Shown: one piece after another, positions 1-9,232 of the stretch
How positions within the stretch are numbered: position 1 is the first letter of the stretch
How the letters are laid out: each line of letters opens with the position of its first letter
Origin: Rhodococcus sp. H36-A4
GTDB lineage: Bacteria; Actinomycetota; Actinomycetes; Mycobacteriales; Mycobacteriaceae
Length of the DNA stretch: 64,000 bases
Direction of reading: 5' to 3'
Assembly: GCF_027158005.1 (NCBI RefSeq)
Contig: NZ_JAPVLQ010000005.1
Span: forward strand, 62,001-126,000
Notes under the pieces: model-generated
Database searches by the model: none
The model's input: the letters and a program-made list of their open reading frames with translations, nothing else
What the model was told of the DNA's origin: nothing
Made by a program: the position numbers and the translations under genes

Positions 1-221
1 GTCACCGGCGTGAGAACTGTCTCGTCGAATGTGTATGTGGTCGAGACGAATTCACGCACCTCGTCATCAGGGGCCAAGAGTAGGCGGTGGCCGTTCTCGA
101 ACTCGACCATGACGTCGGCGAAGGTGCCGAGCGGGGACCGCGTCCAGTTGCCGACGACGATGCGTGTGCCCGAGGATGTGCCCATCCCGTAGATCTCGCC
201 GTGGAATCTCGATCGTGTCAC
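1..221 (-). CDS. Conserved-looking hypothetical protein, 3' end outside window
   Basis: An open reading frame runs from a GTG at 221 off the left edge of the window. The protein starts VTRSRFHGEIYGMGTSSGTR and continues with a pattern (IVVGNW, then VEFENGH and LLAPDDEV) that suggests a small beta-rich domain. I do not recognise the family. The frame is open for all 73 visible codons and its codon use fits the neighbourhood. It is divergent from the rest of the region. Its upstream region contains the left copy of the 46-bp repeat also found at the zwf start, so it may once have shared an intergenic region directly with zwf. The ATG at residue 13 is an alternative start. Confidence 0.55.
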   Translation of the reverse strand, partial: MTRSRFHGEIYGMGTSSGTRIVVGNWTRSPLGTFADVMVEFENGHRLLLAPDDEVREFVSTTYTFDETVLTPV

Positions 222-234
222 CAGATCGACTCTA

Positions 235-280
235 ACCACACCACAGGATCGGTGCGGGCAGGATGGACCGTGGCGTCTCT
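235..280 (+). repeat. Left copy of 46-bp direct repeat (zwf start-like)
   Basis: This stretch matches 2390-2437 in the same orientation, with two single-base changes, a two-base indel and one or two further changes. The right copy contains the zwf start codons. In this copy the first ATG has become AGG and the third has become GTG. The repeats bracket exactly the siderophore receptor / siderophore-interacting-protein pair. The alignment is seen directly; the origin by insertion or duplication is inferred. Confidence 0.8.
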
Positions 281-323
281 CCATCCCACCCGCATCAGCC
301 ATGAGTTCAGACGGAGTGGAACG

Positions 324-1265
324 TCAGGTGAGTGCTTCACTGACCTGATCGAGGATGATATTCGCACCGTTTACACCTATGCCGACCATCCACGTTTCGT
401 CTTCGACCTCGAATGTCTTGCCACTCTGGACGGCGGAGAGCGAACCCCAGAGGCCGGTCACGGTGTTCATCGTGGTTGCCTTCGGGTCGCCGCCCGGGTT
501 TGTGTAGAAAATGATCTCGCCGTCGATCTGGTCGTAGTACTCGGTGCTGAGCTCGAGCATCGAGTATTCGTTCCAGTCACGCTCACCCAGCTTGAAACCC
601 ACCTGCGTCAGAATCGAGCCAGAAAACGTGTTCGGCCCGTACAGGCGGAAGTTCGCGGGCCGGAACCGTGCCATTGAGACGGTTTGTCCTTCGGCTCCCA
701 CGTCCTTGCCGACAGCGACTGCGCGCGCAGCGAGCCCGGATAGGAGGTCATCCATCTCCTTGCTCTTGTTCACCGAAGCAGCCGTGACACGAGCCTGTTC
801 CTGCCAGTCGGTGCCGGAGTTCACCGAGTAAACGGTCGGGGCAATCGCCGAAAGCTGGTTGTAGATCGTCTCGTGCCGAACCTTCGAGCCGATGATGAGG
901 TCAGGCGCGAGAGCGGCAATGGCCTCGATGTCGGGCTCGGCAGTGGAGCCGACGCCCTTCGTAGCTTCGAGACCGTCAGCGAGATATGTCGGGAAGCCCC
1001 CTCCAGCAGCAGATTCCGTGGCTCCGACCGGGGTGAGACCAAGGGCGACGAGAGCATCGAGATGAGGCGAGTCGATGACAACGATGCGATCGGGCACACC
1101 GGGCAGGAGGGTTTCACCCATGGCCTGTTGGACTGTGAAGGCCTCGTCCGATCCAGCAGCGTCACCGGAGGAGGTGTTTCCACCGCAGGCCGTGAGTAAG
1201 AGCGCTGAAACTGTCGCGACTACACCCAAGACGACGCGGGTCGAGGATCTGTTGACTCTGAGCAT
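324..1265 (-). CDS. Iron-siderophore ABC transporter substrate-binding lipoprotein
   Basis: A 313-aa periplasmic-binding-protein-type receptor of the FecB/FepB class (cluster A-II, TroA-like fold). It would capture ferric siderophores outside the membrane for an ABC importer that is not encoded here. Residues 1-26 form a lipoprotein signal peptide with a basic N-terminus, a hydrophobic core and the lipobox LTAC. The mature protein has the RIVVIDSPHLDALVALGL segment typical of these proteins, followed by EAIAALAPDLII. The ATG at 1265 lies 24 bp from an iron box shared with the divergent gene at 1322, so repression by IdeR/DtxR in iron-replete cells is likely. A second protein of the same class is encoded at 43574-44542. 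Confidence 0.88.
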   Translation of the reverse strand: MLRVNRSSTRVVLGVVATVSALLLTACGGNTSSGDAAGSDEAFTVQQAMGETLLPGVPDRIVVIDSPHLDALVALGLTPVGATESAAGGGFPTYLADGLEATKGVGSTAEPDIEAIAALAPDLIIGSKVRHETIYNQLSAIAPTVYSVNSGTDWQEQARVTAASVNKSKEMDDLLSGLAARAVAVGKDVGAEGQTVSMARFRPANFRLYGPNTFSGSILTQVGFKLGERDWNEYSMLELSTEYYDQIDGEIIFYTNPGGDPKATTMNTVTGLWGSLSAVQSGKTFEVEDETWMVGIGVNGANIILDQVSEALT

Positions 1266-1288
1266 TGCGCAACACTAGACCACCGTAC

Positions 1289-1307
1289 TTAGGTTAGGCA
1301 ATCTTAT
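1289..1307. promoter_or_regulatory. IdeR/DtxR iron box in divergent promoter
   Basis: TTAGGTTAGGCAATCTTAT matches about 15 of 19 positions of the IdeR/DtxR consensus palindrome TTAGGTTAGGCTAACCTAA, quoted from memory. It lies between the receptor start (1265) and the siderophore-interacting-protein start (1322). The right half overlaps a TATCTT -10-like hexamer at 1305-1310, which would place the rightward transcript start at about 1317-1322. Confidence 0.82.
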
Positions 1308-1321
1308 CTTTGTAGGCTAGC

Positions 1322-2206
1322 GTGGCGATGTGCCCGAAGCCTCCGCAGCCCCACGATCACCATCGGATAGCCTCGCCGCCATTACCGTTCGCTCGGATGA
1401 ACCACGCCATGACGGTGCGTAATCGTCGAGCAATCTCTCGATTTCGCACCGAGACGCAGCATCCGACGATCGTCCGAATGTTGCAGGTCGCACACTGTGC
1501 CCTCATTTCTCACCGGCTGGTCCGGCTGGTGTTGGCAGGTCCTCAGCTGGGTGCGTTCGCCGACGCAGAAGACCGACATCCGGCGGTAACGAGCACCGGA
1601 TTCGACGACGTTGTAATCCTGTTCTTTCCGCAACCTGGAAGCGAGCGGATAACCGTACCCAAGACGTCCGGCGACGGAGGCTTTGCGCGTCCGCTCGATC
1701 CGAACGTGATCTTCCGGGAATACACCGTGCGACACCTGGACGAAGCCGGACTCGTTGTCGATGTCGTCCTCCACGACTCGGGAATCGCGAGCGACTGGGC
1801 GCGACAAGCAGAGTCGGGCATGTCGATCGGCGTAGTGGGGCCGAGAGTCAGTCGCGCGTTGCCACGTTTACCGAAGATTCTCGCGATCGGGGACGCGACT
1901 GCCCTGCCATCACTGTCGCGACTTTCCGAATCTCTCGGAGACGATGTGGAGGGCGACGTAATTATCGTCGACGGCGGGCCGGACCTCGAGATGCCACTGT
2001 CCGCGCCAACCCGGCTCAATATTGTCCGAGCGCGCAACGCTGCCGCTGCGCACAGCTTGCTTGCAGGCATGGATCTGGATCCAGACCGAACCTACGCCTG
2101 GCTCGCCGGCGAGTCCGGACTTGTGACATCACTTCGCTCGCACCTTCTGAGCGCGCGCGATTTCGCGAAGGACCACGTCCAGTGCACCGGATATTGGCGA
2201 ATCTGA
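1322..2206 (+). CDS. Siderophore-interacting protein (ViuB/SIP family flavin reductase)
   Basis: Up to 294 aa. The family binds FAD and reduces ferric siderophores in the cytoplasm to release iron. Family features include an N-terminal FAD-binding barrel with the RxY segment FREYTVRHLD at about residues 137-146, then VVLHDSGIASDWA, and a C-terminal NAD(P)H-binding domain (LAIGDATALPSLSRLSE, later YAWLAGESG) ending in the typical GYWR. The gene diverges from the receptor gene across the iron box. There is no good ribosome binding site before GTG 1322. A -10-like TATCTT twelve bases upstream makes a leaderless transcript plausible. The N-terminal 50 residues fit the family poorly, so ATG 1397 or ATG 1478 could be the real start. 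Confidence 0.82.
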   Translation: MAMCPKPPQPHDHHRIASPPLPFARMNHAMTVRNRRAISRFRTETQHPTIVRMLQVAHCALISHRLVRLVLAGPQLGAFADAEDRHPAVTSTGFDDVVILFFPQPGSERITVPKTSGDGGFARPLDPNVIFREYTVRHLDEAGLVVDVVLHDSGIASDWARQAESGMSIGVVGPRVSRALPRLPKILAIGDATALPSLSRLSESLGDDVEGDVIIVDGGPDLEMPLSAPTRLNIVRARNAAAAHSLLAGMDLDPDRTYAWLAGESGLVTSLRSHLLSARDFAKDHVQCTGYWRI

Positions 2207-2389
2207 CATGCGCGCAATGACACGGTCGTTCTTCCTCGACCTGGCGTGCAGAAGTATTCGTCGAGACCAGGTCACTCTAGACTTCTGACGCAGTATGCTC
2301 ACCCGCCACGGGTGCTGATCGCCGACAAGCTCGCCTCGTGCCGGGTCGCACACCGCACTGTCGGCTCGGTCCAGAGGTTAGCGGCTTCG

Positions 2390-2437
2390 ACCACACCACA
2401 CGATCGGTGCGGGCATGATGGAATCCATGGCGTCTCT
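2390..2437 (+). repeat. Right copy of 46-bp direct repeat over the zwf start
   Basis: This is the partner of 235-280. It runs from ACCACACCACA through the zwf initiation region and the first codons (ATGGCGTCTCT). The region between the SIP stop at 2206 and this repeat (2207-2389) shows no convincing gene. Confidence 0.8.
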
Positions 2438-3824
2438 GCAACCTACGATATTCGTCCTGTTCGGTGCGACCGGTGACCTCGCGAAGCGCATGGTCCTGCC
2501 CTCGTTCTATCAACTCCACGTCGAGGGACTGCTGCCGGAGGAGTGGCTGCTCATCGGCAACGGTCGTCACGACACCTCCGACGACGAGTTCCGCGACCAC
2601 GTCCACGGTGCGTTGAAGGAATACGGCTCCGAACTCGGCAGCAAGGACTGGGACGGGTTCGCCAAACGGGTCCGATTCGCAGGTAACGGATTCACCGTCG
2701 AAGACCCGGGTGCGCTACCGGAGGTGGTGGCGTCGGCCAAAGAAGAGATGGGCGAGGACGCGCAGTTGGTGCACTACATTGCACTGCCGCCGAGCACGTT
2801 TCAGGATTACACCAAGGCCCTTGGTGCGCACGATCTCGCCGATGGTGCACGGGTGGTGTACGAGAAGCCGTTCGGCACGTCTCAGCACGCTTTCGAGGAA
2901 CTCGACAAGGTCGTGCACGAGGTTCTCGACGAAAAGCAGGTCTACCGAATCGACCATTTTCTCGGCAAGGAGGCGACCCAGAACCTGCACGTCCTGCGGT
3001 TCGCGAACGGAATGATCGACGGCATCTGGAACGCCGAACACGTGGCTCAGGTGCAGATCGACGTCCCCGAGACACTGAACATCGATGACCGAGCCGAATT
3101 TTACGACAGCACCGGGGCCGTGCTCGACATGTTGGTGACTCACCTCTTTCAGGTCGCTGCCGAGATCGCGATGGAGCCACCTGCGTCGTTGGCTGCCGAC
3201 GATCTGCAATCCGCACGGGAAACGGTCATCGGGTGCTTCCGGCCGATCGACACGGCCGAGGTCGTACTCGGTCAGTACGACGGCTATCGCGACGTCGAGG
3301 GGGTGGCCGACGACTCGACTGTGGACACGTTCGTCGCCGCCAAGCTGTGGGTCGACACCGATCGATGGCGCGGCGTGCCGTTCTTGCTTCGAACCGGAAA
3401 GATGTTGGGGGTCAGTGCTCAGCGCGTGTCGCTGGTGTTCCGGAAGCCGGAGAACAGCCCGCTGACCGATCTCCCGGACGACGGGGCAGTGCTGTCCTTC
3501 GACTTGTCCGGCAGCGGCTCGATCGACATGGCGATGACGGTGAAGGAGCCGGGACCGGACTTCGATCTGTCCACCGGGCATCTGTCTCTGCCTCTGCCGT
3601 CCGTTCCCAACGCCGACCCGCTGTCGCCGTACTCACGTCTGATTCTCGACGTGCTCAACGGTGATCGTTCGTTGTTCACCCGACCCGACGGGCTCGCGCA
3701 CGTCTGGGAGGTGGCGGCACCGCTGTTGAACGATCCACCCGAGGTGAAGCCATACGCGGACGGGTCGATGGGTCCTGAGGGATCTGCGGATCTCGCGGCG
3801 CCGTGCGGGTGGTTGGTGCACTGA
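2415..3824 (+). CDS. zwf: Glucose-6-phosphate dehydrogenase
   Basis: A 469-aa enzyme that oxidises glucose 6-phosphate to 6-phosphogluconolactone with NAD(P)+ in the cytoplasm, the entry step of the pentose phosphate pathway. The N-terminal Rossmann motif GATGDLAKR is at residues 17-25, followed by EKPFG and the substrate-binding and catalytic RIDHFLGKE. The length is normal for the family. It is not in the usual tal-zwf-opcA cluster, so it may be a second G6PD paralogue in this genome. There are three possible ATGs (2415, 2418, 2427); 2427 fits the usual length best, but none has a strong ribosome binding site. Confidence 0.93.
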   Translation: MMESMASLQPTIFVLFGATGDLAKRMVLPSFYQLHVEGLLPEEWLLIGNGRHDTSDDEFRDHVHGALKEYGSELGSKDWDGFAKRVRFAGNGFTVEDPGALPEVVASAKEEMGEDAQLVHYIALPPSTFQDYTKALGAHDLADGARVVYEKPFGTSQHAFEELDKVVHEVLDEKQVYRIDHFLGKEATQNLHVLRFANGMIDGIWNAEHVAQVQIDVPETLNIDDRAEFYDSTGAVLDMLVTHLFQVAAEIAMEPPASLAADDLQSARETVIGCFRPIDTAEVVLGQYDGYRDVEGVADDSTVDTFVAAKLWVDTDRWRGVPFLLRTGKMLGVSAQRVSLVFRKPENSPLTDLPDDGAVLSFDLSGSGSIDMAMTVKEPGPDFDLSTGHLSLPLPSVPNADPLSPYSRLILDVLNGDRSLFTRPDGLAHVWEVAAPLLNDPPEVKPYADGSMGPEGSADLAAPCGWLVH

Positions 3825-3889
3825 CGCAGTAGGGGGCGTAGCGGGTTCGCCGGGCGATGAGTTTTGCTCCGCGTCGAGGTCTCAGGCTC

Positions 3890-4174
3890 ATGATCATTGT
3901 TGCTGGGTATCTGACGGTGGATCCGAACGAACGAGATCGGTATCTGCAGAGTTGTGTCGAGGTGGTTCGGCTCGCACGAGAGTCCGAAGGATGCGAGGAC
4001 TTCGCGATCGGTGCGGACCTGCTCGACGCACGGAGGGTCAACGTCTACGAGCGATGGACCAGTGAAGCGCAGCTGCATGCCTTCCGTCGATCCGGTCCTG
4101 ATTCTGAACAGCAGGACGCGATCGTCGATGCCGACGTTCGTGACTTCGACGCATCCGAGCGGGCTAGCGGTTGA
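3890..4174 (+). CDS. Antibiotic biosynthesis monooxygenase-like (ABM) protein
   Basis: A 94-aa protein beginning MIIVAGYLTVDPNERDRYL, with the sequence pattern of the dimeric alpha+beta-barrel ABM family (strand, helix, then the YERWTSEAQLHAF segment near residue 55). Members are small oxygenases or degradation enzymes, and the substrate cannot be told from sequence. I chose ATG 3890 because the first beta strand starts there and a GAGG lies 11 bases upstream. ATG 3857 would add 11 residues with no family counterpart. It is 65 bases downstream of zwf on the same strand and could be cotranscribed. Confidence 0.7.
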   Translation: MIIVAGYLTVDPNERDRYLQSCVEVVRLARESEGCEDFAIGADLLDARRVNVYERWTSEAQLHAFRRSGPDSEQQDAIVDADVRDFDASERASG

Positions 4175-4199
4175 CAAAACTTTGCTTCAGATGTGTAGT
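4171..4199 (+). promoter_or_regulatory. Strong vegetative-type promoter for the TDT-nar block
   Basis: TTGACA (4171-4176), a spacer of exactly 17 bases and TGTAGT (4194-4199) form a near-consensus promoter. It predicts a transcript start near 4206 and a leader of about 210 bases before GTG 4420. The spacer contains AAAACTTTGC, identical to the core of the corynebacterial RamB motif. The rest of 4200-4419 holds nothing I can assign. Confidence 0.5.
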
Positions 4200-4419
4200 C
4201 CTGCATGGTCGGTCGGCATAGCACACCGAATGTGGGTGTATCCGGCGTAGCGTGCACGGTGCAACGCCAGCGAACTGGCTGGCATGTCATAGGTGAGGGT
4301 TCCGAATGACACAGCGAGCACGTCTTCGACGTGGCGAGGCGATCGCCACGTCACTCCGCCCGCGTGCGGAGAGCCTGTGTAGCTCGTGGCGTCATAGACC
4401 GGCGAATCGGTAACACGTC

Positions 4420-5478
4420 GTGACGGTGAGGAGTGGCGGCGGGAGGACTGTAACCGCCGTTCGAGGCGCTGTCTCGACTCTCAACCCGGGTTATTTCGCG
4501 TTGGTCATGGCCACCGGAATCATCTCCGTCGCGATGAAGAACAACGACCAGCCGCTCATCTCTGCGGCCCTGTTCGTGATCGGAGTTCTTGCCTGGGTCG
4601 TCCTGGTGGTGCTGACTTGCTGGCGGTTGCTGCGCTTCGGGCCACTGCTGCGCGCGGATTTCACCGACCCGCGGCGCGGATTCGGATTCTTCACCTTCGT
4701 CGCCGCCACCGACGTCCTGGGCACCCGCTTCGCGGCCGGGGGAGCGCACACCGTGGCTCTGGGGATCCTGGCCCTCGGGGCGCTGAGTTGGTTCGTGCTC
4801 GGATACGTGGTGCCCTCGACGGCGATACTGAATCCGTCGAGTCGCCCGGCTCTCGCGGGCGCGAACGGCACCTGGTTCATCTGGGTGGTCGCCTGCCAAT
4901 CCGTTGCCGTGCTCGCTGCTGCCCTCGAGCCAGTGGTCACAACCGGCAGGGACGAACTCGCACTGATGGCCGTGTTCTCCTGGTCTGTCGGCGCTTTCCT
5001 CTATGCGGGCGTAGCGATTCTGGTCGCGGCGAGGCTGCTGCTCTATCCCTTGAACCCGGTCGACCTCACCCCCGTCTACTGGGTTGCGATGGGCGCAACC
5101 GCGATCACCGTCCTCGCAGGCGCCCGCATCGTGCAAATGGCCGATGCCCCGATGGTCGACGCCACCCGCGGCCTAATCGGTGGCACTGCGGTGATGTTCT
5201 GGTCCTTCGGAACTTGGCTCATCCCAGTTTTGTTCGCCGCGGCGTGGTGGCGGCATGTCAAGAATCGAGTTCCGCTGGTCTACGACGCGACTCTGTGGAG
5301 CATCATCTTCCCACTCGGGATGTACGGCGTCGCCTCGCACTACCTGGGTCAGGCGGATGACTTACCCATGATGGAAGTTATCGGCGACGTCGTGTCCTGG
5401 GTTGCGTTGGGTGCGTGGACGATCGTCTTCGTGGCGATGATCTGGCATCTCGTCGACCGATTGGTGGTTCACCCCTGA
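4420..5478 (+). CDS. TDT-family (TehA/SLAC1-like) membrane transporter
   Basis: A 352-aa integral membrane protein with about ten hydrophobic segments and the family opening LNPGYFALVMATGIISVA. TDT members include tellurite-resistance TehA, C4-dicarboxylate permeases and plant SLAC1 anion channels. The position 49 bases before narG suggests an anion (nitrate or nitrite) transport role, since no NarK-type gene is visible here; this is inferred from context. The start is GTG 4420, with GTG 4426 also possible. Confidence 0.82.
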   Translation: MTVRSGGGRTVTAVRGAVSTLNPGYFALVMATGIISVAMKNNDQPLISAALFVIGVLAWVVLVVLTCWRLLRFGPLLRADFTDPRRGFGFFTFVAATDVLGTRFAAGGAHTVALGILALGALSWFVLGYVVPSTAILNPSSRPALAGANGTWFIWVVACQSVAVLAAALEPVVTTGRDELALMAVFSWSVGAFLYAGVAILVAARLLLYPLNPVDLTPVYWVAMGATAITVLAGARIVQMADAPMVDATRGLIGGTAVMFWSFGTWLIPVLFAAAWWRHVKNRVPLVYDATLWSIIFPLGMYGVASHYLGQADDLPMMEVIGDVVSWVALGAWTIVFVAMIWHLVDRLVVHP

Positions 5479-5527
5479 CGATTTCGGCTCATCTTGCGTA
5501 GCTACTCCAATCTCGGGAGGACTTTTT

Positions 5528-8500
5528 ATGAGTGCCACCATGAACAGTGGATTGACAGATGCTTTGATCAAGACTCGTCGATTCTTTCGGAGCAACCAGC
5601 CTGTGTCTGCCGATGGGCGGACGCTGCTCGCGATCGGCGGACGTTCGGGCGATTCCTTCTACCGGGATCGTTGGAGTCACGACAAAGTTGTCCGGTCGAC
5701 CCACGGGGTGAATTGCACCGGATCGTGCTCCTGGAACGTCTACGTCAAGGACGGCATCATCACGTGGGAGACCCAGGCCGTCGACTATCCCACTGCCGGG
5801 CCGGACAAGCCCGAATACGAGCCGCGCGGGTGTCCTCGCGGTGCCTCCTTCTCCTGGTACACCTACTCGCCGACGCGAACCCGGTACCCCTACATTCGTG
5901 GGGTACTGCTCGAGATGTACCGGGAAGCGAAGTCCCGGTTGGAGGATCCAGTACTTGCCTGGGCCGACGTGACCGAGGATCCTGAGCGCGCCGCACGCTA
6001 CAAGCGCGCACGAGGCAAGGGTGGCTTGGTGCGTGCCACCTGGGACGAGGCAATCGAGATAGTGGCGGCGGCGCACGTGCATACGATCCGAAAATGGGGT
6101 CCCGACCGTGTCGCCGGGTTTTCTCCCATTCCCGCGATGTCGATGGTCTCGCACGCTTCCGGTGCCCGCTTCGTGAACCTCATCGGGGGATCGATGCTGA
6201 GCTTCTACGACTGGTACGCGGACATGCCGGTCGCTTCCCCGCAGATGTTCGGGGATCAAACGGACGTCCCCGAATCCGGGGACTGGTGGGATTCGAGCTA
6301 CCTGATCATCTGGGGTACCAATGTGCCGGTCACCCGGACACCGGACGCGCACTGGATGATCGAAGCCCGCTACCGCGGACAGAAAGTCATCGTCGTCTCA
6401 CCGGACTTCGCCGACAGCACCAAGTTCGCCGACGAGTGGCTCCCTGCCGAGCCTGGTACCGATGGCGCTCTGGCGATGGCCATGGGTCACGTGATCCTCA
6501 AGGAGTTCTACGTCGACCGGCAGACTCCCTATTTCACCGGTTACGTCAAGAAATTCACGGATCTGCCGTTTCTCGTCACTCTCGACGAAACACACGATCC
6601 GGACGGCGAGGTCACCTACACCGCCGGAAAGTTCTTGACCGCATCGGACCTCACCGACGAGATAGCGAGTGAGCAGGAGAACTCCGAGTTCAAAACGGTC
6701 ATGGTCGACGCCAGGACCAACCAACTCGTCGTGCCTCCTGGCACGCTGGGCCATCGCTACGGTGAAACCGGTGAGGGCAAGTGGAACCTCGATCTCGGCG
6801 ACATCGATCCGACACTGTCGCTGATCGACGGTGCTGATCAGTACGTCCCGATCGATATGCCGCGCTTCGATGCCGGCCAGGGCAAGGTCGGCGTGATTCG
6901 ACGCGGCGTACCAGTACGCCGCGTTGCAGGGAGGCTCGTCACCACGGTTTTCGACCTGATGCTCGCCCAGTACGGCGTCGGTAGACCCGGACTACCAGGG
7001 AGCTGGCCCAGCGGCTACGACGACGCAGAATCCCCCTACACACCCGCGTGGCAGGCCGCGATCACCGGAGTCTCTGCGGACGCTGCCGAACGGATCGGCC
7101 GCGAGTTCGCCCAGAATGCCGAGGACTCCAAGGGCCGATCGATGATTCTGATGGGTGCGGGCACCAATCATTGGTTCCATTCCGACACCATCTATCGGAC
7201 CTTTCTGACGATGACGACGATCACGGGATGCCAGGGCGTGAACGGTGGCGGCTGGGCGCATTACGTCGGCCAGGAAAAGGTCCGTCCGCTGACCGGGTAC
7301 AACCAGTTGGCCAATGCCCTGGACTGGGTACGACCGCCTCGAAACATGGTGCAGACCGCCTACTGGTATCTGCATACCGACCAGTTCCGCTACGACCAGT
7401 TCGGTGCCGACACGCTGACGGCGCAGACCGGCAAAGGCCAACTGGCAGGCAAGACAACTGCCGACGTGATCGCACAGTCCGCGCGTCTGGGCTGGATGCC
7501 GTCCTACCCCACGTTCGATCGAAATCCCTTGGTGATCGGAGCGCAGGCCAAGCAGAAGGGGCAGTCGGCCAAGGACTATGTCGTCGAGGAGCTGAAGGCC
7601 GGACGGCTGAAGTTCGCAGCCGAGGATCCTGATGCGCCGGAGAACTTTCCGCGGGTTCTGTCGTTGTGGCGGTCGAACCTGTTCGGTTCCTCGGCCAAAG
7701 GAAACGAGTACTTTCTCAATCACCTCCTCGGCACGTCACACACCGTCAGCGCCCAGGAGACTGCGCAGCGCTTCCGACCGCAGGACGTTCGCTGGCACGA
7801 TGAGGCACCCATCGGCAAGCTCGATCTTCTGACGACCCTCGATTTCCGGATGACGAGTTCGACGCTTTTGTCGGACATCGTGCTGCCGGCCGCCACCTGG
7901 TACGAAAAACACGACCTGTCGACGACGGATATGCATCCGTTCGTCAACTCGTTCAATCCCGCAATTTCGCCACCATGGCAGTCACGTACGGATTGGGATG
8001 CGTGGCAACAGATTTCTCAGGTATTCAGCAAGCTAGCGGTGAATCACCTCGGAACGCAGACCGATGTGGTTGCTGCACCCCTGACCCACGACACGCCTGA
8101 TGCGATGGCAGCACCACACGGCAGGGTTCGGGACTGGAAGTATGGAGAATGCGAACCGGAGCCCGGCGTCACGATGCCCAAGATTATCGAAGTCGAGCGG
8201 GACTACACGGCGATCGGTGACAAGATGCGCGCCGTCGGGCCGTTGCTGGACACCCTGGGCGCGACCACCAAGGGAGTCACCTTCGATCTGAGCCGAGAAA
8301 TCGCTGATCTCAAAGAAAAGAACGGTGTCGTGCGCGGTGGTCCGGCCGACGGCCGTCCCGATATTCTCCGTGACATCCAGGCCTGCGAGATGATCCTGGC
8401 CCTGTCCGGCACCACCAATGGAAGGCTCGCCACTCAGGGCTTCAAGACACTCGAAAAGCGTACCGGCAGAATGCTGCACGACCTGGCCTCCGAAAACGAG

Positions 8501-9232
8501 GGCAAGCGCATCACGTTCTCCGATACCCAACACGGCCCGGTTCCGGTGATCACCTCACCCGAATGGTCCGGATCCGAGACCGGCGGCCGTAGATACTCGC
8601 CGTTCACGATCAATGTCGAACGGGAAAAGCCGTGGCACACGCTGACCGGTCGTCAGCACTTCTACCTCGATCACGACTGGATGACCGAGTTGGGAGAAGG
8701 GCTGCCCACCTTCCGGCCACCGCTGAACATGACCGCGCTCTTCGACGAACCGGAGATCGGAGCAACTCCTGATCACGGGGTCTCGGTTCGCTACTTGACG
8801 CCGCACAACAAGTGGTCGATTCACTCCGAATATCAAGACAATTTGCTCATGCTCTCGCTGTTCCGCGGCGGGCCTGGAATCTGGATGAGCCCGCAAGATG
8901 CGGAGAAGATCGGTGTGCGAGACAACGAGTGGATCGAAGCCGTCAACCGCAACGGCGTGGTCGACGCACGTGCCATCATCTCGCATCGGATGCCCGAAGG
9001 CACTGTCTTCATGTATCACTCGCAGGACCGCCTCATCGACACACCGATTTCCGAGACGACCGGCCAGCGCGGCGGCAATCACAACTCGCTCACCAGGCTC
9101 ATGATCAAACCCACGCACATGATCGGCGGATACGCCCAACAGACATACGCCTTCAACTACATGGGACCTACCGGCAATCAACGCGACGAAGTCACCGTGA
9201 TCCGCCGTCGTAATCAGGAGGTGAAGTACTGA
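5528..9232 (+). CDS. narG: Respiratory nitrate reductase alpha subunit
   Basis: A 1234-aa molybdopterin (bis-MGD) catalytic subunit that reduces nitrate to nitrite on the cytoplasmic side of the membrane. The N-terminal [4Fe-4S] motif is HGVNCTGSCSW, with the last cysteine in GCPRGASFSW. Length and motif order match NarG, whose E. coli homologue is close to 1250 aa. A GGGAGGA ribosome binding site lies eight bases before ATG 5528. The stop overlaps the narH start by one base (TGATG), as expected for narGHJI. Confidence 0.97.
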   Translation: MSATMNSGLTDALIKTRRFFRSNQPVSADGRTLLAIGGRSGDSFYRDRWSHDKVVRSTHGVNCTGSCSWNVYVKDGIITWETQAVDYPTAGPDKPEYEPRGCPRGASFSWYTYSPTRTRYPYIRGVLLEMYREAKSRLEDPVLAWADVTEDPERAARYKRARGKGGLVRATWDEAIEIVAAAHVHTIRKWGPDRVAGFSPIPAMSMVSHASGARFVNLIGGSMLSFYDWYADMPVASPQMFGDQTDVPESGDWWDSSYLIIWGTNVPVTRTPDAHWMIEARYRGQKVIVVSPDFADSTKFADEWLPAEPGTDGALAMAMGHVILKEFYVDRQTPYFTGYVKKFTDLPFLVTLDETHDPDGEVTYTAGKFLTASDLTDEIASEQENSEFKTVMVDARTNQLVVPPGTLGHRYGETGEGKWNLDLGDIDPTLSLIDGADQYVPIDMPRFDAGQGKVGVIRRGVPVRRVAGRLVTTVFDLMLAQYGVGRPGLPGSWPSGYDDAESPYTPAWQAAITGVSADAAERIGREFAQNAEDSKGRSMILMGAGTNHWFHSDTIYRTFLTMTTITGCQGVNGGGWAHYVGQEKVRPLTGYNQLANALDWVRPPRNMVQTAYWYLHTDQFRYDQFGADTLTAQTGKGQLAGKTTADVIAQSARLGWMPSYPTFDRNPLVIGAQAKQKGQSAKDYVVEELKAGRLKFAAEDPDAPENFPRVLSLWRSNLFGSSAKGNEYFLNHLLGTSHTVSAQETAQRFRPQDVRWHDEAPIGKLDLLTTLDFRMTSSTLLSDIVLPAATWYEKHDLSTTDMHPFVNSFNPAISPPWQSRTDWDAWQQISQVFSKLAVNHLGTQTDVVAAPLTHDTPDAMAAPHGRVRDWKYGECEPEPGVTMPKIIEVERDYTAIGDKMRAVGPLLDTLGATTKGVTFDLSREIADLKEKNGVVRGGPADGRPDILRDIQACEMILALSGTTNGRLATQGFKTLEKRTGRMLHDLASENEGKRITFSDTQHGPVPVITSPEWSGSETGGRRYSPFTINVEREKPWHTLTGRQHFYLDHDWMTELGEGLPTFRPPLNMTALFDEPEIGATPDHGVSVRYLTPHNKWSIHSEYQDNLLMLSLFRGGPGIWMSPQDAEKIGVRDNEWIEAVNRNGVVDARAIISHRMPEGTVFMYHSQDRLIDTPISETTGQRGGNHNSLTRLMIKPTHMIGGYAQQTYAFNYMGPTGNQRDEVTVIRRRNQEVKY

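Noticed and set aside
4351-5136. Reverse-strand frame opposite the TDT transporter
   Set aside because: The forward frame has ten membrane segments and family motifs; the reverse frame is low-complexity shadow.
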